A stretch of DNA of 45,727 nt from Bacteroidia bacterium (GTDB taxonomy: Bacteria > Bacteroidota > Bacteroidia > Chitinophagales > Saprospiraceae). The position numbers and the translations under genes are program-made. Under the pieces are notes generated by a model. That model saw nothing but the letters and a program-made list of their open reading frames with translations. It was not told the origin of the DNA and made no database searches. Below are positions 8,106 to 16,569 of this stretch, piece after piece (positions within the stretch are counted from its first letter, which is position 1; each line of letters begins with the position of its first letter). The stretch is from assembly GCA_030429045.1 (NCBI GenBank), contig JAUIEA010000015.1:1-45727 (forward strand), read 5' to 3'.

Positions 8106-9124
8106 CTCTTCTTCTCCCAAGCCCATGCACTGGCAGCCATTTCATCCAGGGTTCGTCGCGCCTTCCAACCGAGAATCTCATTGGCCTTGGTGGTGTCCGC
8201 CCAAACCTGCTCCACATCCCCGGGTCGACGATCCACGATCTTGTATTTCAACCGGATTCCACTGACCCGCTCAAAGGCCTGGATCACTTCCAGGACCGAA
8301 GAGCCTCTCCCCGTGCCAATATTATAATATTCGTAGGCGGAAGACTGCTCTTTGTTGATCAATCGCTCCAGGGCCAGCCGATGCGCTTCCGCCAGATCAC
8401 TGACATGGATATAATCCCGGATCGGGGTGCCATCAGGTGTATTGTAATCTCCACCAAAAACTTTCAACTCTGTACGCAATCCCGCTGCTGCCTGGGTGAT
8501 GAAGGGCATCAGATTGTTGGGAATACCCAGCGGAAGCTCCCCGATCAAGGCAGAAGGATCCGCACCAACAGGATTGAAGTACCGCAATGAGATCACCCCG
8601 CGAAACAGGTTGGCTGCCACCGCATCCTGCAGGATCTCCTCACAGATTTGCTTTGTGTTTCCGTAAGGTGACTGAGCCGGCTGGACGGGCGCATTTTCTG
8701 TGACTGGCAGCTCTGCGGGTTGACCGTATACCGTACAGGAGGAGGAAAAGATCAGATTATCCAATCCGAATTCGCTCATCGTATCCAGCAGACTCAACAA
8801 GCCACCCAGATTATTGGCATAATAAGCCAGTGGCTTCTCTACACTTTCGCCTACAGCCTTGAAGGCTGCAAAATGAATGACGCCAAACGCATCGCGATGC
8901 TCTTTCAGGATTGCCCGCAGTGCTGATCGTTCGCAGATGTCCACCTGGTGGAACACAGGCCGGACGCCAGAGATGGCCGCAATCCCATCCAACACACCTA
9001 TTTCGGAATTCGACAGATCATCCAGGACGATCACCGTGTACCCTGCCAGCTGCAGATCCACTACACAATGCGACCCGATATAGCCGGCACCTCCCGTAAC
9101 AATGATCTTACCTTTATCAGACAT
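8087..9124 (-). CDS. galE: UDP-glucose 4-epimerase
   Basis: 345 residues by the reading frame from the ATG at 9124 (MSDKGK). An earlier in-frame start at 9145 would contain the -7 box. The enzyme is an extended short-chain dehydrogenase that interconverts UDP-glucose and UDP-galactose in the cytoplasm. It feeds the Leloir pathway and surface polysaccharide synthesis. The NAD-binding GGAGYIGSH is at residues 11-19. The SSSCTVYG segment holds the catalytic Ser. Tyr154 and Lys158 form YGNTK. RYFNPVGAD and the C-terminal RRPGDVEQVWAD are also typical. The last five residues and the stop codon come from a heptamer array, which suggests the original end was replaced. Transcription is monocistronic. 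Confidence 0.95.
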   Translation of the reverse strand: MSDKGKIIVTGGAGYIGSHCVVDLQLAGYTVIVLDDLSNSEIGVLDGIAAISGVRPVFHQVDICERSALRAILKEHRDAFGVIHFAAFKAVGESVEKPLAYYANNLGGLLSLLDTMSEFGLDNLIFSSSCTVYGQPAELPVTENAPVQPAQSPYGNTKQICEEILQDAVAANLFRGVISLRYFNPVGADPSALIGELPLGIPNNLMPFITQAAAGLRTELKVFGGDYNTPDGTPIRDYIHVSDLAEAHRLALERLINKEQSSAYEYYNIGTGRGSSVLEVIQAFERVSGIRLKYKIVDRRPGDVEQVWADTTKANEILGWKARRTLDEMAASAWAWEKKRVESRE

Positions 9125-9128
9125 GAAC

Positions 9129-9136
9129 CAAAGGTA
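9129..9136 (-). promoter_or_regulatory. Bacteroidota -7 element (TACCTTTG) of galE
   Basis: Minus-strand TACCTTTG matches the -7 consensus and ends only 4 bp before the chosen galE ATG. If it is real, the mRNA would be nearly leaderless. Confidence 0.5.
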
Positions 9137-9363
9137 AGGCTTCAATCAGATGCTGGAGGAATTATCGATGTCGAATCACAGCGCGGTCTGGACAACGTCA
9201 TCCATTCAATGCAACGGGGTGATCGGGCCGTATGATTGCCCTGTTGGAGTTCATCAGATACCCGGACTTTATCCTTATACTTGTCAAAGCAAGGATGAGG
9301 TCCATACCTATAGCCAGACAAAGGCCCTCTCCGAATCGGTTCAATCAGTGAATACCCCACAAC

Positions 9364-10398
9364 ATGAAAAATCTGTTCTTCATTTTACTCACCCTTCCAT
9401 TTTTGGCCTTCGGCCAGAGTCAATCTGATTATGTGATCTTCTCTGGAAAGATCACGGATCAAAGCAGCGATTCACTGCTGGTGAGAAGTCGTTCATTTTC
9501 AAAAATGATACGAGTCAATGAAGATGGCACCTTTCGAGATACCTTCCAGGTCACGCCAGGGACATACAATCTGTATGATGGCAATGAATCCACCAATGTG
9601 TTCCTCAAAAATGGTTTTGATCTCTACTTGACACTCGATACAAAAGAGTTTGATGAAACAATCGTCTATACCGGAGCCGGAGCCGAACACAGCAATTTCC
9701 TGGCGGAAAAAGCCCTGCTGGAAGAAAAGCTTCTGGATTTTGAAGCACTCAGTGAAATAGAAGATCTGGACACGCTCAACGTCGCACTTGAGTCGATCAA
9801 AGAACAGCTCCATCAGTTTTATACATCGAAAACCTTTGTGGACACCACTGTCACTGGCAACGCAATTCAAAGCCTGACAGCTATGTTGGGTTCATATTCC
9901 AAATTCCTGGGCGCATCTATTGCGTTGAAAAAGGAACTGCCAAAAGGAAGCCCCTCTCCTGCATTTGAAGCCTATGAAAATTATGATGGTTCGACAACCT
10001 CCCTTCGGGATCTCCGCGGCAAATATATCTATGTCGATATCTGGGCGACCTGGTGCGGCCCATGCAAAGCGGAAATACCTTATTTAAAAGAACTGGAACA
10101 TGAATACCAGGGGCGAAATATTCAATTTCTAAGCCTGTCCGTCGATGACGATCGCACGCATGGAGACTCCTGGGACAAAGCGCGGGCTGACTGGAAGGCG
10201 ATGATCGCAGACAAGGAACTGGGCGGGATCCAATTGTTTGCACCGGACGGTTGGAAATCAGATTTTGTTACAGCGTACAAGGTAAAAGGCATACCGCGAT
10301 TCATCTTGATCGATCCGGATGGAAATATCGTTACGCCAGATGCGCCAAGGCCTTCCAGCCCAAAATTGAAAACCCTGTTTCAATCCCTGAAAATTTGA
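9364..10398 (+). CDS. TlpA-like thioredoxin-fold protein with N-terminal DUF4369-type domain
   Basis: 344 aa. Residues 1-17 are a signal peptide (ending AFG-Q). Residues 20-110 are a beta-rich region like the DUF4369 module found at the front of many Bacteroidota TlpA proteins. A helical linker (about 110-195) follows. The redoxin domain has the strand YIYVDIWATWCGPCK (Cys231, Cys234) and a cis-Pro in KGIPRFILID. Such proteins reduce or form disulfides on exported proteins. The DUF4369 role is unknown. A weak -7-like TATACTTG lies at 9276-9283. The gap from galE otherwise holds nothing I can support. Confidence 0.87.
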   Translation: MKNLFFILLTLPFLAFGQSQSDYVIFSGKITDQSSDSLLVRSRSFSKMIRVNEDGTFRDTFQVTPGTYNLYDGNESTNVFLKNGFDLYLTLDTKEFDETIVYTGAGAEHSNFLAEKALLEEKLLDFEALSEIEDLDTLNVALESIKEQLHQFYTSKTFVDTTVTGNAIQSLTAMLGSYSKFLGASIALKKELPKGSPSPAFEAYENYDGSTTSLRDLRGKYIYVDIWATWCGPCKAEIPYLKELEHEYQGRNIQFLSLSVDDDRTHGDSWDKARADWKAMIADKELGGIQLFAPDGWKSDFVTAYKVKGIPRFILIDPDGNIVTPDAPRPSSPKLKTLFQSLKI

Positions 10399-10485
10399 TC
10401 CTTATTCGTAGCATGAATAATTAGCCATGTTCTGGAACCACAGCCAGAAGAATTGATTGCCACACTTTATTTTTCAGGTCTGACC

Positions 10486-10968
10486 ATGTCATCCCTTCAG
10501 TCTGCCATCAGGGAATACAAATCCCTCCTGCGATCAAGCATGCTATCCAGGGCCTATCGAGGCATTCTTGGATTCATGATGAGTCTCCGAACGCAGTTTT
10601 CACATGACCACCCCCAATGGGTGATCGGCAGCCTTTATCAGGGGATGATGGATATTTCTTTTTTCTCCATAACGACCCAACAACTGCAGGAGAAAAAGTT
10701 GAAAATCGCTCTGGTTTTTCACCATCCTGAAACTCGTTTCGAACTTTGGCTCTGCGGTCGAAACAAACAGATTCAATCGAAATATCTGAACCTGCTTGCG
10801 CATGTCCCGCTTGGCAAATATCATTTATCTACGCCGGATACCGATGCGATCCTGACCTCAGTGATCCTCACCTCTCCCGACTTCGACCACCCGGAGACTC
10901 TCACCAGCCAAATCGAAAAATCCACCGTTGATTTTATTCGGGATATGCAACCATTTATTTCCGACTAA
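10486..10968 (+). CDS. DUF7000-like conserved protein
   Basis: 160 aa from the ATG at 10486 (MSSLQSAIREYK). An earlier non-ATG start is possible. It is a soluble alpha/beta protein with no signal peptide. The patterns REYKSLL, AYRGILGFMMSLRTQF, YQGMMDISFF, KLKIALVFHH and FELWLCGRNKQIQSKY recall a family annotated DUF7000 in Bacteroidota and Firmicutes. The function of that family is not known. It follows the TlpA-like gene by 87 bp on the same strand. The call is from memory of the pattern, so it is moderate. Confidence 0.6.
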   Translation: MSSLQSAIREYKSLLRSSMLSRAYRGILGFMMSLRTQFSHDHPQWVIGSLYQGMMDISFFSITTQQLQEKKLKIALVFHHPETRFELWLCGRNKQIQSKYLNLLAHVPLGKYHLSTPDTDAILTSVILTSPDFDHPETLTSQIEKSTVDFIRDMQPFISD

Positions 10969-11484
10969 CCGATGCCATTTCGAATGATCGTTTAATCAAT
11001 TTTCCTGTACACATCCAATACTTTTGTGGGGGCTTTGAAAGTATAAATCGGTGCGACGGAATGTCCGCAATGATCTAATTCCAGATTCAGCCCCACTCTT
11101 CTCACGGTCTCATCGACTCAGAGTCCCTTCCGCTTTCCGACTTCCGATTTCCGCCTTGGTATAGCCCGACAGCTCAAGCAGCCGCTACGATTTATTCCTC
11201 ATTCCTCTTACGGTCTCAGAATCCCTTCCGCTTTCCGATTTCCGCTTTCCGATTTCCGACTTCCGACTTCCGCCTTTCTCATTCCTGATTCCTCATTCCT
11301 CATTCCTCTTACGGTCTCAGAATCCCTTCCGATTTCCGCCTTCCGACTTCCGCCTTCCGACTTCCGATTTCCGCCTTCCGACTTCCGACTTCCGACTTCC
11401 GCTTTCCGCTTCCCGCCTTCCGCTTCCCGCCTTCGAACACAAATTTCATATTACCACTACCTTAGTCCTCGCCAAAACCAATCC
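10969..11484. other. gene-free gap of about 515 bp
   Basis: The first 120 bp look unique and include a -7-like TACTTTTG at 11019-11026 with no coding region after it. From about 11099 the gap is three related super-units, each starting near ACGGTCTCA and ending in a heptamer array, up to 11430. A weak -7-like TACCTTAG at 11458-11465 precedes the next gene. Confidence 0.85.
11127..11430. repeat. heptanucleotide arrays, YTTCCGM and CATTCCT families
   Basis: There are three blocks: 11127-11154 (4 units), 11225-11273 (7 units) and 11326-11430 (15 units) of CTTCCGA/TTTCCGA/CTTCCGC/TTTCCGC. Between them, 11280-11307 is four units of CATTCCT/GATTCCT, also of period 7. The phrase CTTACGGTCTCAGAATCC precedes the second and third blocks. 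There are no spacers of CRISPR type. Confidence 0.93.
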
Positions 11485-13458
11485 ATGGCCACGAAGAAGA
11501 AAACCAACCCGAAATCCCCATCGTCAGGCAACCCCTCTCCTGCCCATCCACTGGCTTCCTTTCTGCACCAGCGTGCTCCATGGATCATTGCAGCCCTGGG
11601 ATTCATCCTGTATACCAATACCCTCTTTCACGATTACGCCCTGGATGATGCGATCGTCATCACAGAGAATATGTTTACGCAGCAGGGAATCAGTGGTATC
11701 CCGGGCCTGGCCAAATACGACACGTTTTACGGGTTCTTCAAGGAAGAAGGCAAGGCCAATCTGGTCGCCGGGGGGCGATACCGCCCCTTGACACCCATTT
11801 TTTTTGCTGTGGAGCAGACCCTGTTCGGTGGAAGTCCCTTGATGAGTCACCTGATCAATGCCTTACTCTACGGGGGGCTCTGTGCACTCCTGTTCTTCAC
11901 GCTTCAACGCTTGCTGATCGGACGATTGGATCAGAACACCGCCACCCGTGTTGCCCTCCTGGCGGCTGGCCTTTTCGCTGCGCACCCCTTACACACCGAA
12001 GTGGTTGCCAATATCAAGGGGCGTGACGAAATCCTCGCCCTCCTCGGAAGTCTCACCGCCTGGTGGATGACCCTGAAAGCCCTGGATGAACGGCGTCCAG
12101 CCCTGGTTCTCGGTGCCGGCCTGGCCCTCTTTCTCGCGCTTCTCAGCAAAGAAAATGCGATCACCTTCCTGGCGGTCATCCCAGTGTCGCTCTGGTTTTT
12201 TCGCAAAGACTGGTCGCTTCCCAATGCCACTTCTCTCTGGCCTCTGGCCGCAGCCACCCTGGCCTTCCTGGTGATACGGGGGGCGGTCATCGGCTGGACC
12301 ACCGGTGAGCCACCATTGGAAATGCTCAACAACCCGTTTGTCAAACTCGTTGGCAACCAATATGTCTTCTTCTCCGGCGCTGAACGCTGGGGGACCATCC
12401 TCTTCACCCTGCTCCTCTATCTCAAGCTGCTGGTCTGGCCAATCCCCCTGACGCACGACTATTATCCCCGCCATATCGCCATCCATGACCTGGGTGATCC
12501 ACTCGTGTGGCTCAGTATCCTCCTCCACCTGGGATTGGTGGTCATCATCATCCGGGGTTGGAGATCCCGCTCACTGCCCGCCTTTGCGGCCTTCTACTAT
12601 CTGGCTACCCTGTCCATCGTGTCCAATATCGTCTTCCCTGTCGGGACCAATATGTCTGAACGGTTCCTGTTCATGCCATCCGTTGGATTCGCCCTGTTCC
12701 TGGGCTGGCAGCTGGTCCACCGGTTCCCCGGCAAAGCCACCCTCACCTGGGGCCTGACGGCCGTTTTCATCCTGCTGTGGAGCGGCCTGACCATCGCCCG
12801 CAATCCGGTCTGGAAAAACAATTATACCCTGTTCACCACCGATGTGAAGACGTCTGTCAACAGCGCCAAACTGCAAAATGCGACCGGCGGGGAATTGATC
12901 ACCCAGGCCATCCTGCCCGAAAACGAGCCTCGCAAGGACGCCATGATCCGCCAGGCCGTGATCCATCTGAACAAGGCTGTGGAGATCCATCCTGGATACA
13001 AGAATGCATGCCTGCTGCTCGGAAATGCCCACAATTACCTCAAGGAATTCCCCACCGCTATCCAGTGGTATCAAAAAGCTCTCCAGCTGGATCCCGACTA
13101 TCGCGAAGCCACCAACAATCTGCAGATCACCTACCGGGATGCTGGCCGCTATATGGGAGAGGTCAGGAATGACCTGCCGGCATCGATCGACTATTTGAAA
13201 AAATCACTCTCCCTTCGTCCGGACGATTTCGAGACCAACCGCCTGCTTGGCATTGCCTATGGCATAGGTCGTCAGCACGATGAAGCGGTGCTCTATTTTA
13301 CCAAAGCCCTGGAGATCCAACCCGATAATGCCGAGCTGATGGTCTACCTCGGCAACACCTGGTTCAATGCCGGTGACCCTCTGAAAGGAAATGCCTGGCA
13401 TGAGAAGGCCCGACATCGGGATCCGCAGGTTTTTGAGAAGCTGGGCATCAAGAAATAG
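11485..13458 (+). CDS. TMTC-like membrane glycosyltransferase (GT-C fold) with C-terminal TPRs
   Basis: 657 aa. The first 30 residues are Lys- and Pro-rich and probably cytoplasmic. About ten membrane helices follow between residues 32 and 440. The first outer loop has acidic residues Asp50, Asp54 and Asp55 (HDYALDD), as in GT-C enzymes that use a lipid-linked sugar donor. From about residue 470 to 655 there are at least three TPRs with typical LGNAHNYL, AIQWYQKALQLDP and AVLYFTKALEIQP phasing. Eukaryotic TMTC proteins with this layout are O-mannosyltransferases. The donor and acceptor here are unknown. The gene stands 147 bp before the GH3 fusion. Confidence 0.8.
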   Translation: MATKKKTNPKSPSSGNPSPAHPLASFLHQRAPWIIAALGFILYTNTLFHDYALDDAIVITENMFTQQGISGIPGLAKYDTFYGFFKEEGKANLVAGGRYRPLTPIFFAVEQTLFGGSPLMSHLINALLYGGLCALLFFTLQRLLIGRLDQNTATRVALLAAGLFAAHPLHTEVVANIKGRDEILALLGSLTAWWMTLKALDERRPALVLGAGLALFLALLSKENAITFLAVIPVSLWFFRKDWSLPNATSLWPLAAATLAFLVIRGAVIGWTTGEPPLEMLNNPFVKLVGNQYVFFSGAERWGTILFTLLLYLKLLVWPIPLTHDYYPRHIAIHDLGDPLVWLSILLHLGLVVIIIRGWRSRSLPAFAAFYYLATLSIVSNIVFPVGTNMSERFLFMPSVGFALFLGWQLVHRFPGKATLTWGLTAVFILLWSGLTIARNPVWKNNYTLFTTDVKTSVNSAKLQNATGGELITQAILPENEPRKDAMIRQAVIHLNKAVEIHPGYKNACLLLGNAHNYLKEFPTAIQWYQKALQLDPDYREATNNLQITYRDAGRYMGEVRNDLPASIDYLKKSLSLRPDDFETNRLLGIAYGIGRQHDEAVLYFTKALEIQPDNAELMVYLGNTWFNAGDPLKGNAWHEKARHRDPQVFEKLGIKK

Positions 13459-13605
13459 GCCATCCATACGGCCATTCCATGGCTTATTTAGTATCCTTGC
13501 TCTCCAGCTCATACCAACCTGTCATCGATTGCGTTTTCATCCCAATCTCCTAGCCCTCGGCCTGCCCATGAATCTGTATTTGCCCACCTGCAATCGATCC
13601 GCTCT

Positions 13606-16569
13606 ATGAGCCACAAGCGCTGGATATTCAGGGTCATCACCATCAGCATTCTCATGGGCAGCATGCCCCTGCTGGCCAACCTGAGCTATACCAGTACCCA
13701 TTATCATTCCGAGCGACAGGCCATCCTGGAAACCAACTGGGCCGACTCCGTCTATGCCCGGCTTAGCGTCCGCGAACGGATAGGCCAACTCTTCATGATC
13801 CGGGCCCATTCGGATAAAGGCCCTGCCTATGAGGAGCACGTGGCCCGGCAGATTCGCGAATATGGTGTCGGAGGTCTCTGCTTTTTCCAGGGCACGCCCC
13901 GCCATCAGGCAGAACTGACCAATCAATATCAATCCATTTCGTCCGTCCCCCTTATGATCGCCATGGATGCGGAATGGGGCCTGGGCATGCGACTGGATGG
14001 ACCGGAAGTGATGGACTTCCCCCGCCAGATCACCCTGGGCGCGATCGAAGACAACCACCTGATCTATCAGATGGGAAGGGAGATCGCCCGCCAGTTGCGT
14101 CGGGTTGGCGTACAGATCAATTTTGCGCCGGTTGCCGATATCAATAACAATCCCGACAACCCCGTGATCAATTTCCGTTCGTTCGGAGAAGATCGCATCC
14201 GGGTTGCCGAGAAGTGCTCCGCCTATATGCAGGGCCTCCAGGATGGGCATGTGATGGCCTGCGCCAAGCACTTTCCCGGACATGGCGACACGGACACCGA
14301 TTCCCACGAAGCCCTGCCTGTCATCCTGCACAACCGCCAGCGCCTGGACAGTATTGAGCTTTACCCGTTTCGCCAGCTGGCCGCCCAGGGGCTGCAGAGT
14401 GTCATGGTCGCCCACCTCAGCATACCAGCACTGGACAACGCCTTCCAGTTGCCCACCACCCTCTCCACTCTTACCGTTCAACGGCTCTTGCGAGAGGAGA
14501 TCGGATTTGAAGGTATCATCTTTACCGATGGCATGGAGATGAAGGGCGTGACTCAATTTGCCGGCAAGGGAGAGGCAGAATGGCGGGCCCTTGCTGCCGG
14601 GAATGATGTCATCTTGCTCCCGGCAGACCTGCCCCGGGCTATGGAACGGATCCAGGAAGCCCTCCGTACGGGGGAGTTGACCCTCCCCCAACTTGAACTA
14701 CATGTCAAACGGATCCTGAAAGCGAAATACCGGTTGGGCCTCGCTGATCTCACTCCCGTTGACTTGCAGCATCTGGAAGAAGACCTCTATACACCCTCCG
14801 CACGGGCGATTCAATCCCGCCTGATCGAACAGGCCCTGACCCTCGTGCGCAACAAACAGTCGTTTCTCCCCCTGAAAGACCTGCCTGCGCTCAATCTGGC
14901 AGCCCTCAACATCGGAGATACCCTCAACAACCCCTTTCAGCAGACCCTGGCCCGCTATACCTCCGTGGCCCGCTATGCCGCGCCAAAGACCTTCAGCCTC
15001 CAGGCCATGAAGATGTGGAAGGACCAGCTCAAGGATGCAGACGCTGTAGTCGTGGGACTGTTCGACTTGTCGGCCTATCCGAAAAACAACTTCGGCATTA
15101 CCGAATCCACTATTGAATTTCTCCACCTCCTCTCCAGAGATACCCGGGTGATCCTGGTTCACTTTGGCAATCCATACGGACTTCGGAATTTTGACGAACT
15201 CCCCTGGATCGTCCAGGCCTATCAGGCAGATGTTGTCACCCAGACCATCACTGCAGAAGGCCTCATGGGCCATCATATCTTCCAGGGGCGATTGCCAGTG
15301 ACGTCCAGTCACCGGATCCGGGCCGGAGATGGTAAATATGGAGACAACCTCTTTCGGCTGGGCTACACCTGTCCTGAACTTGTCGGGATGTCGCCGGACA
15401 CCCTGGCCCAGATCGACACCGTCATCGATCAGATGATCGCCGAAGAGGCAGCACCCGGCGGGCAGATCCTGGTGATCAAGGATCGGAAAGTGGTGATCAA
15501 CAAGGCATTCGGTCGACAGACCTATGACTCGACCAGCCTGGCTGTCGATCCACATACCATCTATGACCTGGCTTCGGTCACCAAGGCTGCGGCGACCACC
15601 CTGGCGGTTATGAAATTGGTGGATCAGGGTATCATCCATACCGACCAGCCTCTGGGATTGTACTTGCCTGAATGCCGCAACCAACCCACTTCATCCATTC
15701 TGGTGCGTGACCTTCTGACCCATACCAGCGGCTTGCCTGCCTGGATCCCCTTTTATGAAAAGACACTGAAGCGCAATCGGCCTTCCAGGAGATTGTACAA
15801 GACATCCCCCCTGCCAGGTTTTCAGGTGCAGGTGGCAGATGACCTCTTCCTCAAAGACGATTATCGCGATGAGATCTGGGAGACCATCCTGGCGATCCGA
15901 CCCAAAAAGGCAGGGCGTTATGTGTACAGTGATCTGGGCTTCATGCTTCTCCAACGCATGGTAGAATCCGTGACCGACCAGCCCCTGGACCAGTTTGTCA
16001 GCCAGACCTTTTATCAGCCAATGGGACTGACCTCCATGTCCTTCCATCCCCTGGTGGACCACCCTCGGGATCAGATCGCACCCACCGAGCACGACACCTA
16101 TTTTCGCATGCAGGACATCCAGGGTCATGTCCATGATATGGCCTCCGCCATGCTGGGGGGTGTAGGGGGACATGCCGGACTCTTTTCCACTGCCGAGGAC
16201 CTGGGCATCCTCTTCCAGATGCTCTTGAATGATGGCGTTTATGGTGGCATCCGATTCCTCCAACCGAACACCATCCGCAAATTCACCACACGGTGCCCCG
16301 ATTGTCCCCGTCGGGGAATGGGGTTTGACATGAAAGACAAGGACGGCCATAACGGACATGTTTCGGAGTGGGTTTCGGACCGGGCATTTGGCCACCTGGG
16401 CTTTACGGGCACCTGTGTTTGGGCGGACCCGGATCACGACCTTATCTTCATCTTTCTATCGAACAGGACCTGGCCCAAAATGACCCCGAACAAATTGCAG
16501 CAAGGGCATTACCGCCAGAAGATCCAGTCGATCATTTACCGATCCTTCCTCCAAAACCTCCCCTCATGA
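13606..16569 (+). CDS. GH3 beta-N-acetylhexosaminidase (NagZ-like) fused to a beta-lactamase-fold serine hydrolase
   Basis: 987 aa with two enzymes. After an N-terminal hydrophobic segment (residues 8-25), the GH3 domain runs from about 45 to 390. It contains the NagZ signature KHFPGHGDTDTDSHEALP near residue 221, with its Asp/His acid-base pair. A GH3 C-terminal-like region spans about 400-570. The serine-hydrolase domain (600-985) has Ser657-x-x-Lys660 in SVTK, Tyr774-Ser-Asp776 as the second motif, and HLGFTG at 930-935 for the KTG-like motif. NagZ removes GlcNAc from muropeptides; the second half may hydrolyse peptides, esters or D-amino-acid bonds. It overlaps the next gene by ATGA. Confidence 0.9.
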   Translation: MSHKRWIFRVITISILMGSMPLLANLSYTSTHYHSERQAILETNWADSVYARLSVRERIGQLFMIRAHSDKGPAYEEHVARQIREYGVGGLCFFQGTPRHQAELTNQYQSISSVPLMIAMDAEWGLGMRLDGPEVMDFPRQITLGAIEDNHLIYQMGREIARQLRRVGVQINFAPVADINNNPDNPVINFRSFGEDRIRVAEKCSAYMQGLQDGHVMACAKHFPGHGDTDTDSHEALPVILHNRQRLDSIELYPFRQLAAQGLQSVMVAHLSIPALDNAFQLPTTLSTLTVQRLLREEIGFEGIIFTDGMEMKGVTQFAGKGEAEWRALAAGNDVILLPADLPRAMERIQEALRTGELTLPQLELHVKRILKAKYRLGLADLTPVDLQHLEEDLYTPSARAIQSRLIEQALTLVRNKQSFLPLKDLPALNLAALNIGDTLNNPFQQTLARYTSVARYAAPKTFSLQAMKMWKDQLKDADAVVVGLFDLSAYPKNNFGITESTIEFLHLLSRDTRVILVHFGNPYGLRNFDELPWIVQAYQADVVTQTITAEGLMGHHIFQGRLPVTSSHRIRAGDGKYGDNLFRLGYTCPELVGMSPDTLAQIDTVIDQMIAEEAAPGGQILVIKDRKVVINKAFGRQTYDSTSLAVDPHTIYDLASVTKAAATTLAVMKLVDQGIIHTDQPLGLYLPECRNQPTSSILVRDLLTHTSGLPAWIPFYEKTLKRNRPSRRLYKTSPLPGFQVQVADDLFLKDDYRDEIWETILAIRPKKAGRYVYSDLGFMLLQRMVESVTDQPLDQFVSQTFYQPMGLTSMSFHPLVDHPRDQIAPTEHDTYFRMQDIQGHVHDMASAMLGGVGGHAGLFSTAEDLGILFQMLLNDGVYGGIRFLQPNTIRKFTTRCPDCPRRGMGFDMKDKDGHNGHVSEWVSDRAFGHLGFTGTCVWADPDHDLIFIFLSNRTWPKMTPNKLQQGHYRQKIQSIIYRSFLQNLPS

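Noticed and set aside
9150-9363. A gene between galE and the TlpA-like gene
   Set aside because: Short frames exist on both strands, but none has a sensible start, composition or motif.
11019-11026. TACTTTTG as a promoter for a small RNA
   Set aside because: It matches the -7 consensus, but no coding region, terminator or fold follows that would support an RNA gene.
11127-11430. CRISPR array
   Set aside because: Units are 7 bp without unique spacers, and there is no cas gene.
13537-15684. Long antisense open frames across the GH3 fusion
   Set aside because: They run opposite a protein with intact catalytic motifs, have no recognisable domain or promoter, and occur in many high-GC genes of this window.
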